Assembly: GCA_938036405.1 (NCBI GenBank)
Contig: CALHPT010000168.1
Coordinates: forward strand, 1-21,744
Origin: an uncultured Tannerella sp.
GTDB taxonomy: Bacteria; Bacteroidota; Bacteroidia; Bacteroidales; Tannerellaceae
Direction: 5' to 3'
DNA length: 21,744 bases
A program made the translations under genes and the position numbers. Shown here piece after piece: positions 1-8,208 of the stretch. The first letter of the stretch is position 1. Each line of letters opens with the position of its first letter. The notes beneath the pieces were generated by a model. The model ran no database searches. It was not told the DNA's origin and saw only the letters and a list, made by a program, of their open reading frames with translations.

Positions 1-2
1 TC

Positions 3-1640
3 TCCGTCCTCTTCACCGTTGGTGCCTTTGGGTTTCTTTACAAGGCCTTCGAGAGGCGGATCCCGTCGGCCGTGCTGATCCCATCCATGCTGCTGGCTGC
101 CATCTGCTCTTACATCTTCTTTTACGCCGGCTACACCTATAGCGAGCCTCTCTTCATGCTCCTTCAATCGGTTTACCTCTACTTCTTCTCCCGCTATTTC
201 TGGGTGAAAGACGGCATACCGAACTATACGCTGCGGAATGACTGGAAGAAGTATCTCACGCTTGGCGCTCTGACGCTGGCGATGGGCATGACACGTGAGA
301 TCGGCTTCTGTGTCATCGGTGTCGTCATCCTCTACTTTGCCATCAAGGGGCGGTGGAAGAATCTACTCTACACCGTTGGTGCGGCGCTGCTTATGCTCGC
401 AGCCTTCTACTTGATCAAGGGTATCCTATGGCCGAACGCATCGGCGGGACACAGCTTTACGAACCTTATGGCCAAGGATTACTACAACCCCAACGCAGGG
501 ATGGAAGACGCTGCCGGACTCATGGTGAGATTCTGGGATAACTCTCGCGTCTACCTCTCTGCATTCCTCTGCCAAATGCTTGGCATAGTGCCCGAGACAC
601 CCAGCAACTGGTTTGATGCGGATGCAGGGCGGACTGTCGTCATCTACGTAGTCTACTTTGCCGCACTCGTCGTCATCATGGTACGCCGCAACACCCCTCT
701 GCTCTTCGCGGGCCTCTATGCCGGTGTGCTCAACTTCGCCAGCTTCGTTGTCTTGCAGACTATCTGGGCACAGGATCGGTTGATCATGATCTACTACCCG
801 CTCATCCTCGTCTTCCTGCTTGGTGCGCTCTATTACGCTTTCAGCACAGAGCGGCTACGCCGGTTCTTTATCGTCTACCCTGTGGTACTACTCATCTTGC
901 TGGGTGGCACGTTGAACATCACCCGGAATCGTGTGGGGCGCACACTGCCCGTCTTGCAACAGAACCTGTTGCTGGGTGATCCGCTCTACGGCTTCACTCC
1001 GGACTGGCAAAACTTCATCAAGGCTAGCCAATGGATCGCGACAAATACAGAAAAGGATGCTGTGATCGTCAGCCGTAAGCCGTCCATGTCGAAGGTCTAT
1101 ACCGAGCGTGACTTTGCTGGACTGCCCGCCTCACTGACAGTACCCGCCGACACGCTGAACTATCTCAAAGGCGATACGGGGATCGTCGCAGTGGTAGCCG
1201 ATGCAGCTAAGGGCGTCATGTCCGGCGAAGTGCTCCGCTACATCATCACCCCCTCCGGCAAGTTTATTATCGGTGACATGGAAACACCTGCAGCTTGCGT
1301 CTACACCTTCCCGCGAAATAATGTAGAAAAGGCTCTTCAAGATATGCAGCAGGTGGGCATAGCCTACACGCTCGACTTGGATCAGACCATCGCTCAATGC
1401 CAAACTGCAGACGTCCGTATCTACGACCCGGACATGATGCTGCGCCTGCTCAAGGAGCAACACGTCACCTACCTACTTCTGGCCCAGCTACGCGTAGACC
1501 CGACACGCAACACGGGGCAGTACATCAACAATATTCACCGCTACGCTTGGTTTATATCTACCAAATATCCCGGCAGCTTCGAGATCGTCAAGACCTTCGG
1601 CACATCTGAGCCGTGCGAGATCTTGAAGCTGGTGCGGTAA
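3..1640 (+). CDS. Multi-pass membrane protein, glycosyltransferase-C (PMT/ArnT-like) type, 5' end outside the window
   Basis: The reading frame is open from the first bases, so the start lies upstream; a GTG at 72 is only the first possible start inside the window. About nine to ten hydrophobic segments fill the first ~290 residues, followed by a soluble C-terminal part of ~230 residues without a motif I can name. Many transmembrane helices followed by a periplasmic tail, with a conserved-looking MTREIG loop, fit GT-C glycosyltransferases that transfer sugars from lipid-linked donors outside the cytoplasmic membrane; the donor and target are unknown. The catalytic Asp-Glu loop expected near the N-terminus is not in view, so the class is inferred from topology only. 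An O-antigen-type polymerase or another polytopic protein of unknown role is possible. A hairpin follows the stop codon. Confidence 0.6.
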   Translation, partial: SVLFTVGAFGFLYKAFERRIPSAVLIPSMLLAAICSYIFFYAGYTYSEPLFMLLQSVYLYFFSRYFWVKDGIPNYTLRNDWKKYLTLGALTLAMGMTREIGFCVIGVVILYFAIKGRWKNLLYTVGAALLMLAAFYLIKGILWPNASAGHSFTNLMAKDYYNPNAGMEDAAGLMVRFWDNSRVYLSAFLCQMLGIVPETPSNWFDADAGRTVVIYVVYFAALVVIMVRRNTPLLFAGLYAGVLNFASFVVLQTIWAQDRLIMIYYPLILVFLLGALYYAFSTERLRRFFIVYPVVLLILLGGTLNITRNRVGRTLPVLQQNLLLGDPLYGFTPDWQNFIKASQWIATNTEKDAVIVSRKPSMSKVYTERDFAGLPASLTVPADTLNYLKGDTGIVAVVADAAKGVMSGEVLRYIITPSGKFIIGDMETPAACVYTFPRNNVEKALQDMQQVGIAYTLDLDQTIAQCQTADVRIYDPDMMLRLLKEQHVTYLLLAQLRVDPTRNTGQYINNIHRYAWFISTKYPGSFEIVKTFGTSEPCEILKLVR

Positions 1641-1644
1641 TGGT

Positions 1645-1684
1645 CTTGCGGGCGTGTTACGTTTAACTACCGAACGCCCGCAAG
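1645..1684 (+). terminator. Hairpin after the membrane protein gene
   Basis: A perfect 11-bp inverted repeat (arms CTTGCGGGCGT at 1645-1655 and ACGCCCGCAAG at 1674-1684) surrounds an 18-nt loop that can itself pair GTTA with TAAC. It starts 5 bases after the stop codon. No T-run follows, so it may be a weak terminator or a 3'-end stabilising hairpin. Confidence 0.5.
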
Positions 1685-1735
1685 CCCTCTACAACCCGCG
1701 GCACAGCCGCATAACCCCACATAACGACTTGTAAT

Positions 1736-2572
1736 ATGTTTCGAATCGGTTGTCACCTCTCTGCCTCTAAAGGCTTCCTCGCCATGGGCAAAGCCGCCGT
1801 ATCCGTCGGCGCTAACACCTTCCAGTTCTTCACCCGTAACCCGCGCGGTGGCAGTGCCAAAGCCATCGACGAGGGCGACGTCGCAGCCTTCCTACAGCTG
1901 GCTGCCGAACACGACATCGCTGAGATCGTCGCCCATGCGCCCTACACGCTCAACGCTTGCGCCGCCGATCCTAATATCCGTCGTTTCGCCACCGAAACGA
2001 TGGCCGACGATCTGCGGCGCATGGAGTATGTGCCCGGCAACTACTACAACTTCCACCCCGGCAGCCACGTCAAGCAGGGCGTCGAGGCGGGTACGGACCT
2101 CATCGTCGAGATGCTCAACCGGATCCTTCGCCCTGAACAACGCACCACAGTGTTGCTCGAGACAATGGCCGGAAAGGGTAGCGAGGTCGGACGCACCTTC
2201 GAGGAGCTGCGCGCCATCATCGACCGGGTGGAGCTAAGCGATCATCTTGGCGTCTGCCTCGACACGTGCCACATCTTCGACGGCGGCTACGACATTGTCC
2301 ATCACCTCGACGAGGTCCTCGCCGAATTCGATCGTGTGATCGGCCTCGACCGACTCCGCGCCATCCACCTCAACGATAGCCTCAACACACTCGGCAGCCA
2401 CAAGGATCGCCACGCCAAGATCGGCGAGGGGAACATCGGCCTTGAGGCGCTCACGCGTGTCATCAATCACCCGGCCCTGCGCCACCTGCCCTTCAACCTC
2501 GAGACGCCGAACGAGCTGGACGGCTATGCGGCCGAAATCAAACTCCTGAAGTCTCTGCGTACAGATGATTAA
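1736..2572 (+). CDS. nfo: Endonuclease IV (deoxyribonuclease IV, AP endonuclease)
   Basis: This zinc enzyme cuts DNA 5' to abasic sites and trims blocked 3' ends in base excision repair. The 278 residues match the usual family length (~280). All nine ligands of the trinuclear zinc site can be placed by comparison with the E. coli enzyme: H67, H107, E142, D176, H179, H211, D224, H226 and E256, in the motifs AHAPY, FHPGSH, LETMAGKG, CLDTCH, HLND, KDRHAKIG and NLETP. The start MFRIGCHLSASKG is the standard N-terminus of the family. The stop codon lies inside the first codons of mltG (8-bp overlap), so the two genes are probably cotranscribed. A small hairpin (1698-1710) lies in the leader; no clear promoter was recognised. 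Confidence 0.96.
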   Translation: MFRIGCHLSASKGFLAMGKAAVSVGANTFQFFTRNPRGGSAKAIDEGDVAAFLQLAAEHDIAEIVAHAPYTLNACAADPNIRRFATETMADDLRRMEYVPGNYYNFHPGSHVKQGVEAGTDLIVEMLNRILRPEQRTTVLLETMAGKGSEVGRTFEELRAIIDRVELSDHLGVCLDTCHIFDGGYDIVHHLDEVLAEFDRVIGLDRLRAIHLNDSLNTLGSHKDRHAKIGEGNIGLEALTRVINHPALRHLPFNLETPNELDGYAAEIKLLKSLRTDD

Positions 2573-3587
2573 GAAAGTTGTCATCACCCTCCTGCTCCTC
2601 CTACTCGTCATCGGCGGTGGAGGCGGCGCCTACCTGCTCTTGGCCCCCAACTTCGCCCCAGCGCGTGGCACGGCCTACGTCTACATCCGCCCCGACGAGA
2701 CGTTCGACGGCCTCTGCCGACAGCTCACCGACTCGGCCGGATGCCGCCAGATGGAGACGTTCCGACTCGCCGCACATGCGCTGCGCTACGCCGATCGCCG
2801 CATGCCCACGGGCCGCTACGCCGTCCGCCCGGGCATGAACAACCTCGACCTGCTGCTCGACTTGCGCCGCGGCAACCAGTCGCCCGTCCGCATCACCTTC
2901 CAGAACGTCCGCCTCAAGCACGACCTCTCCGAGCGGCTTGCCGATCAGCTCATGGTCGACGCCCCCGCCATCGAGTCGCTTCTGGACGATAGCACCTACT
3001 GCGCCAACCTGGGCTTCACGCCAGAGACCATCAAGGCGATGTTCATCCCCAACACCTACGAGGTTTATTGGAACATCCCGGCCGACAAGCTGCTGCGCCG
3101 CATGAAGCGCGAATACGACGCCTTCTGGACCGAGGCGCGTCGCAACCGCGCCGAGCAGATCCGCCTCACGCCCGTGGAAGTCTCCATCCTGGCCTCCATC
3201 GTTGAGGAGGAATCGGCCGTCCCGGACGAGTATCCGACCATCGCCGGCCTCTACCTCAACCGCCTCTACCGCGGCATGCTCCTCCAGGCCGACCCCACGG
3301 TGAAGTACGCCGTCGGCGACTTTGCCCTTCAACGTGTTCTGGACCGCCACAAGGACGTCGACTCACCCTACAACACCTACCTCTACCCCGGCCTGCCGCC
3401 CGGCCCCCTGCGTGTGCCGTCGATCACGGCCATCGACGCCGTCCTCCACTATGCCCAGCACGAATACATCTACATGTGTGCCCGCGAGGACTTCTCCGGC
3501 CGTCACAACTTCGCCTCCACCCTGGCCGAGCACAACGAGAACGCCCGCCGATACCGCGAGGAGCTGAACCGACGGGGGATCTACTGA
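2565..3587 (+). CDS. mltG: Endolytic peptidoglycan transglycosylase MltG (YceG family)
   Basis: MltG is anchored in the cytoplasmic membrane and cuts nascent glycan strands, setting glycan length. The 340 residues start with a short positive stretch (MIKK) and one membrane helix (about residues 4-25), followed by a LysM-like region and the YceG domain. The catalytic glutamate is E214 in ASIVEEES, aligned with E. coli E218 in its ASIVEKET motif. The family hallmarks YPGLPPGPL and, near the C-terminus, GRHNFASTLAEHN are present. The start overlaps the end of nfo by 8 bp, implying translational coupling of a repair gene with a wall gene; I see no functional reason beyond shared transcription. 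The gene ends just before a strong bidirectional terminator. Confidence 0.95.
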   Translation: MIKKVVITLLLLLLVIGGGGGAYLLLAPNFAPARGTAYVYIRPDETFDGLCRQLTDSAGCRQMETFRLAAHALRYADRRMPTGRYAVRPGMNNLDLLLDLRRGNQSPVRITFQNVRLKHDLSERLADQLMVDAPAIESLLDDSTYCANLGFTPETIKAMFIPNTYEVYWNIPADKLLRRMKREYDAFWTEARRNRAEQIRLTPVEVSILASIVEEESAVPDEYPTIAGLYLNRLYRGMLLQADPTVKYAVGDFALQRVLDRHKDVDSPYNTYLYPGLPPGPLRVPSITAIDAVLHYAQHEYIYMCAREDFSGRHNFASTLAEHNENARRYREELNRRGIY

Positions 3588-3608
3588 GGCAGTACGGTCT
3601 ACAAGCAA

Positions 3609-3648
3609 AAAATGCCGAGTACAAACCACTACTTGTACCCGGCATTTT
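3609..3648. terminator. Bidirectional terminator between convergent mltG and the CDF transporter gene
   Basis: A 16-bp stem with one A-C mismatch (arms 3609-3624 and 3633-3648, outer part AAAATGCCG paired with CGGCATTTT) surrounds an 8-nt loop. A T-run follows on the plus strand and an A-run precedes it, so it can stop transcripts from both sides. The inner stem GTACCCGGC resembles the terminator at 13983-14030. Confidence 0.85.
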
Positions 3649-3670
3649 CTTTTTGGCTTTTTGCCGCCCC

Positions 3671-4642
3671 TCACGCCTGAATCAGGCTGCACTGCGGGCG
3701 GCAGCCCTCGTTCTCCAGCTGTAGGGTAACGTGACTGATGCCGAACTCCGTGCGCAGCATCTCCTCGATGCGTCGGCCGATGGCTTGCGCGTCCGAGAGC
3801 GGCAGATCTTCGCAGAGGTTGATGTGCGCCTCGAGGTGGATATGCTCGTCGTCCATCTTCCAGATGTGGAGGTGGTGCATGTCCTTAACCTCGGCCATGT
3901 CCTCCGTGCGCCCCTGCACGGCGTGAATGTCCACCCCCTCGGGCGCGGCCTGCATGAGGATGTCGACCGTCTGGCGGACGATGCCCCACGTGTGCCAGAT
4001 GATGTAGACGCCCACCGCGACGGTGATCAGCGGGTCAAGCCAATACAACTTCCAAATCCAGATGGCGATGCCGCCCAGGATGACGGCCACGGACGAGAGC
4101 GTGTCGCCGAGCAGATGCAGGTAAGCCGCGCGGATGTTCAGGTTGTGCTCCCGGTCGCGGTGCAGCATGACGACCGCGATCAGGTTGGCCAGCAGCCCGA
4201 ACGTGGCCACGATCAGCATCACGCCGCCACGGATCGGCTCAGGGTTGCGGAAGCGCTCGTAAGCCTCAACGAAGAGGAAAATGCAGATGACGATCAGCGC
4301 CACGGCGTTGAAGAGCGCCGCCAGGATCTCGGAGCGTTTGTAGCCAAACGTCTTGTGCAGGTCGGGGCGCTTCTCGGCGTGTCGGCCGGCCAGGAAGGCG
4401 ATGAAGATGGCCGACGAATCGCCCAGGTTGTGGACCGCGTCGGAGAGCAGCGAGAGGCTGTTCGAGACGAGTCCGCCGACGATCTGCACGAGCGTGATCG
4501 AGAAGTTCAGCGCCGTTGCCCAGAGCAGTTTGCGCCCCTTCATGTCGGCCCCGTGATGGTGATGGTGGTGCGCGTGGCCGTGACTGTGCGCGTGATCACA
4601 GTCGTGATCGTGTTCGTGGTGGTGATGATGATGGGTATGCAT
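3671..4642 (-). CDS. Cation diffusion facilitator zinc/divalent-metal exporter with His-rich N-terminus
   Basis: This is a proton-coupled efflux protein of the CDF family, CzcD/ZitB branch, moving Zn2+ (possibly Co2+ or Cd2+) out of the cytoplasm. The chosen start at 4642 gives 323 residues beginning MHTHHHHHHEH. Residues 1-30 hold a dense His/Asp cluster likely to bind metal. Six membrane helices follow, with the transport site H71/D75 (in SDAVHNLGD) and H176/D180 (in HLLGD); the HxxxD pairs in helices 2 and 5 are typical of zinc-selective members. The C-terminal ~90 residues form the cytoplasmic metal-binding domain (HHLHIW, HIHLEAHI). The frame stays open upstream to 4939, but that extension is translated repeat array and is rejected. 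The gene is convergent with mltG and divergent from the regulator at 5118. A TATCTTTG -7-like box lies 34 bases upstream of the start. Confidence 0.93.
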   Translation of the reverse strand: MHTHHHHHHEHDHDCDHAHSHGHAHHHHHHGADMKGRKLLWATALNFSITLVQIVGGLVSNSLSLLSDAVHNLGDSSAIFIAFLAGRHAEKRPDLHKTFGYKRSEILAALFNAVALIVICIFLFVEAYERFRNPEPIRGGVMLIVATFGLLANLIAVVMLHRDREHNLNIRAAYLHLLGDTLSSVAVILGGIAIWIWKLYWLDPLITVAVGVYIIWHTWGIVRQTVDILMQAAPEGVDIHAVQGRTEDMAEVKDMHHLHIWKMDDEHIHLEAHINLCEDLPLSDAQAIGRRIEEMLRTEFGISHVTLQLENEGCRPQCSLIQA

Positions 4643-4675
4643 AAGTGGTTCTTTTTTTAGGTGGTTTCGTGTGGA

Positions 4676-4683
4676 CAAAGATA
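4676..4683 (-). promoter_or_regulatory. Putative -7 box for the CDF transporter gene
   Basis: On the minus strand this reads TATCTTTG, a full match to the Bacteroidota -7 consensus TAnnTTTG. It would start transcription ~27 bases before the ATG. The matching -33 zone (about 4701-4710) coincides with the first unit of repeat array A, so the array abuts this promoter. No clear TTTG -33 box is visible. Confidence 0.5.
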
Positions 4684-4706
4684 AGCGGCCCACGCGGCGC
4701 ACCCCG

Positions 4707-4980
4707 TTCGGAGTCTCCGAAATGATCATGCAACCCTTGCACAGCCCCTTCGGAGTCTCCGAAATGACCATACACCCCTTGCACAGCCTTTTCGGAGTCT
4801 CCGAAATGACCATACACCCCTTGCACACCCCTTTCGGAGTCTCCGAAATGATCATACACCCCTTGCACACCCTTTTCGGAGTCTCCGAAATGATCATGCA
4901 ACCCTTGCACAGCCCTTTCACAGTGTGTGAAACGACCATGCAACCCTTGCACAGCGTCGTCGCAGTGTGCGCCCACCCCT
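4707..4980. repeat. Array A: six and a half 42-bp tandem units with palindromes every 21 bp
   Basis: Units start at 4707, 4749, 4791, 4833, 4875 and 4917, with a degenerate seventh at 4959. Each unit has one palindrome TTCGGA-GTC-TCCGAA centred at its 8th base and a second, TGCAA-CCC-TTGCA, centred at its 29th. The centres therefore fall every 21 bp from 4714 to 4966 (13 positions). The second palindrome is perfect in units 1, 5 and 6 and imperfect in units 2-4. Unit 6 carries TTCACA-GTG-TGTGAA and unit 7 CGCA-GTG-TGCG, so both arms changed together. The array lies between two divergent genes. Because 42 is a multiple of 3, false ORFs run through it on both strands. Confidence 0.9.
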
Positions 4981-5078
4981 ACATACCCCCGGCCAAACTT
5001 CGCGGAGCCAAACGAATTGTGGGGAAGCCAGTTTTTGATGCGGTTGCCCTGAACGCAGTCGGTTTGAGGGGCATGTTG

Positions 5079-5102
5079 TAATTTTGTCAGGCAAAACTGA
5101 CA
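5079..5102 (+). promoter_or_regulatory. Putative -7 box and start-site hairpin for the regulator gene
   Basis: TAATTTTG at 5079-5086 matches TAnnTTTG and would place the transcription start near 5093, ~25 bases before the ATG. A TTTG at 5063-5066 is too close to be a normal -33 box. A 6-bp inverted repeat (TGTCAG, loop GCAAAA, CTGACA; 5085-5102) covers the start site and could be an operator or a leader hairpin. Confidence 0.4.
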
Positions 5103-5117
5103 GAATATACACCACAC

Positions 5118-6314
<1,197 letters not shown>

Positions 6315-6372
6315 GGCCTCATATAGCGGCGTATCTGCGCCACTCTCCAAAGCCCTCTATTCATAATGGAAT

Positions 6373-6897
6373 ATGCACACATCTATCTATAAGATACTGG
6401 CGGCCGTCGTGGGGGTGATCCTCCTGGGCGGCTGCTCCATCTCGTATCAGTTTAGTGGCACGTCGATCGACTATACGCAGGTGCGCTCCATCTCCATCAA
6501 GGATTTCTCCAACATGGCGCCCCTCGTCTACGGTCCGCTGGCACAACGCTTCACGGACGAGCTCAAGGACAAGTTCGTCCGCCAGACCAAGCTCCAAATG
6601 CTGCGCGAGAACGGTACGCTGGACCTCGAGGGCGAGATCACGGGCTACGAGCTGACGCCGCAGGCCGTGCGCGAGGATGCGAACAGAGCCTTGGCCGCCC
6701 TGACCCGCCTGACCGTCACCGTCCGCGTGCGCTACACGAACCGCGTGAATCCCGACAAGGATTTCGAGCAGACCTTCTCGTCGTACAAGGAGTTTGAGAA
6801 CTCACGCACCATCGATCAGGTGCAGGAGCAACTCTGTCGCGAGATCATCGACGACCTCGTCAATCAGATCTACAACGCCACCGTAGCCGACTGGTAA
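6373..6897 (+). CDS. lptE: LptE-family outer-membrane lipoprotein (LPS assembly)
   Basis: LptE plugs the LptD beta-barrel that inserts lipopolysaccharide into the outer membrane. The 174-residue product starts with a lipoprotein signal peptide ending in the lipobox LGGC (Cys 21), followed by the SISYQFSGTSI segment typical of Bacteroidota LptE. The rest is a small alpha/beta domain with regularly spaced ITGY and LTVTVRVRY strands. The start ATG at 6373 gives a normal signal peptide (MHTSIYKILAAVVG). It lies 58 bases after the regulator gene and 11 bases before the next gene, suggesting one operon. LptE is weakly conserved; the assignment rests on the lipobox, length, N-terminal motif and gene order. 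Confidence 0.88.
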   Translation: MHTSIYKILAAVVGVILLGGCSISYQFSGTSIDYTQVRSISIKDFSNMAPLVYGPLAQRFTDELKDKFVRQTKLQMLRENGTLDLEGEITGYELTPQAVREDANRALAALTRLTVTVRVRYTNRVNPDKDFEQTFSSYKEFENSRTIDQVQEQLCREIIDDLVNQIYNATVADW

Positions 6898-6908
6898 CCC
6901 TCACCCCC

Positions 6909-7604
6909 ATGACCCGCGAAGAATTCTATCGCTACATCGACCGCCCCGCACTGCTCACGGCTGCCACGCTGCCCGAGCTGGCGCGGATCGTGGAGGCCTT
7001 CCCCTGCTTCCACGCAGCGCGGATGCTTTACCTCAAGAACCTCGCCCTCACGGGTGACCTCCGACTCAAGGGCGAGCTGGAGCGCATGGCCGTCGGTGTA
7101 CCCGACCGCGCGCGCCTCTTCCTGTTGCTCCAGGACGAGGCCCGTCTCAAGGACACGGCCGACGCCGCCCCCGCGCGCCGTCCCACGACGGACGAGGCCC
7201 ACGGCGCCTTCGACTCCTCCGCCTCGACCGACTATCTGCGTTGGCTCACCGTCGACACCGACGCGGAGCCGCCCGCCGAACCCGTCGCTGAGCCTAAGAT
7301 GCGCCACCAAGACCTCATCGACTCCTTCATTGCGCACGGCAGCGAACGCCTCGACAAGCGTCGCCTGCAACGCGCCGTCAACGAGCCGACGCCACCCGCT
7401 CCCGCCCCCAAGCCGACCGAGCAGACGGCGGACACCTCCTTCTTCACCGAGACGCTGGCACACGTCTACATCCGCCAGAAGCGTTACGCCAAGGCGCTGG
7501 AGATTATCCGCAGCCTCAGCGAGAAGCACCCGGAGAAGAACATCTACTTCGAGGATCAGATCCGCTTCCTGGAGAAGCTGATCGCGCACAGCAAACGGTC
7601 ATAG
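6909..7604 (+). CDS. TPR-like protein of unknown function in the lptE-secG cluster
   Basis: The 231-residue protein has no signal peptide. The N-terminal ~75 residues are helical (MTREEFYRYIDRPALL, then an AFPCFHAARMLYLKNLAL helix pair). A low-complexity Pro/Ala/Asp-rich linker follows (about 80-170), then one or two TPR-like helical hairpins at the C-terminus (ETLAHVYIRQKRYAKALEII, SEKHPEKNIYFEDQIRFLEKL). Such repeats bind other proteins. In the Bacteroidales order I recall, a gene of this type sits between lptE and secG, but its role is unknown to me. It starts 11 bases after lptE and is followed by a hairpin before secG. Confidence 0.75.
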   Translation: MTREEFYRYIDRPALLTAATLPELARIVEAFPCFHAARMLYLKNLALTGDLRLKGELERMAVGVPDRARLFLLLQDEARLKDTADAAPARRPTTDEAHGAFDSSASTDYLRWLTVDTDAEPPAEPVAEPKMRHQDLIDSFIAHGSERLDKRRLQRAVNEPTPPAPAPKPTEQTADTSFFTETLAHVYIRQKRYAKALEIIRSLSEKHPEKNIYFEDQIRFLEKLIAHSKRS

Positions 7605-7610
7605 AAGTAT

Positions 7611-7633
7611 AGCGGGGTGTTGCTTCCCCCGCT
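7611..7633 (+). terminator. Hairpin between the TPR-like gene and secG
   Basis: A 7-bp GC stem (AGCGGGG at 7611-7617, CCCCGCT at 7627-7633) with a 9-nt loop is followed by TTCTTACATTTATTTT. It begins six bases after the stop codon. It may end or attenuate the upstream operon before secG. Confidence 0.55.
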
Positions 7634-7650
7634 TTCTTACATTTATTTTG
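7620..7650 (+). promoter_or_regulatory. Putative secG promoter
   Basis: TTG at 7620-7622 and TATTTTG at 7644-7650 are 21 bases apart. They resemble the Bacteroidota -33 (TTTG) and -7 (TAnnTTTG) boxes, the second lacking one T. The predicted start near 7657 leaves a ~48-base leader. The -33 part lies in the loop of the upstream hairpin. Confidence 0.4.
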
Positions 7651-7704
7651 CCGCCCGAAAAAGAGAGCATCACAGATTATTCATTTCAAAAACAATAGAA
7701 TCGC

Positions 7705-8109
7705 ATGTACGTATTTTTATCCATCTTGATTTTCCTGGCATCGATCTTCCTCATTCTGATCGTGCTGGTGCAAAACTCGAAAGGCGGAGGGTTGGCCTCC
7801 GGATTCTCCTCGTCGAACCAGATCATGGGCGTCCGCAAGACGACCGACTTCCTCGAGAAGGCGACCTGGGGATTGGCCGGCGGTGTAGCCGTGCTGAGCG
7901 TTGTCATCGCTTCGTTCATCCCCAAAGGCGACAACCAACAGAAGAGCCAACAGGAGTCCGAGATCCAGCAGCAGGTGAACGACGCTGTGCCCGTAGATCC
8001 GAACGCCGTAGGCCCCGACTTCGGCTCGCAGCAGCAACCGCAACAGTCGGCCGAGCAGCAGCCCGCCGAGCAACAGCCCGCTGAACAGCAGGAGGCCCCG
8101 GCTAAGTAA
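7705..8109 (+). CDS. secG: Preprotein translocase subunit SecG with Gln-rich tail
   Basis: SecG is the small two-helix subunit of the SecYEG channel in the cytoplasmic membrane. The core is clear: helix 1 (residues ~2-21), the loop VQNSKGGGLASGF, KTTDFLEKATW, and helix 2 (~54-72). Bacterial SecG is usually 75-120 residues. Here a hydrophilic extension from residue ~75 to 134 is very rich in Gln, Glu, Pro and Ala, and ends in three near-copies of EQQPA. Tails of this kind are common in Bacteroidota SecG and vary in length. The gene stands ~100 bases after the TPR-like gene with its own likely promoter, and ends before a strong terminator. Confidence 0.94.
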   Translation: MYVFLSILIFLASIFLILIVLVQNSKGGGLASGFSSSNQIMGVRKTTDFLEKATWGLAGGVAVLSVVIASFIPKGDNQQKSQQESEIQQQVNDAVPVDPNAVGPDFGSQQQPQQSAEQQPAEQQPAEQQEAPAK

Positions 8110-8141
8110 CTCGACTGAGAGGCCCACAGACCGGAAAACAA

Positions 8142-8182
8142 AAGGACCGGAAGCGCAAATAATCGCCGCGCTTCCGGTCCTT
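8142..8182. terminator. Bidirectional terminator between convergent secG and mtaD
   Basis: A perfect 15-bp stem (AAGGACCGGAAGCGC at 8142-8156 and its complement at 8168-8182) surrounds an 11-nt loop. CTTTTTT follows on the plus strand and an A-rich stretch precedes it, so it can serve both genes. Confidence 0.92.
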
Positions 8183-8208
8183 CTTTTTTGGGGGGAATAG
8201 GGGGCTGG

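Noticed and set aside
4643..4939. A 99-residue N-terminal extension of the CDF exporter.
   Set aside because: It is a translation of array A, whose 42-bp units keep every frame open; the MHTHHHH start at 4642 and the TATCTTTG box upstream of it fit the family.
4707..4971. Sigma-54 promoter elements in array A (repeated CTTGCA).
   Set aside because: No GG of a -24 element at the right distance; TTGCA is one arm of the second palindrome.
4671..5081. A 136-codon plus-strand ORF with 14-residue repeats (PFGVSEM, PLHS).
   Set aside because: The same repeats are open on both strands because the unit length is a multiple of 3. Palindrome conservation explains the sequence better than a protein.
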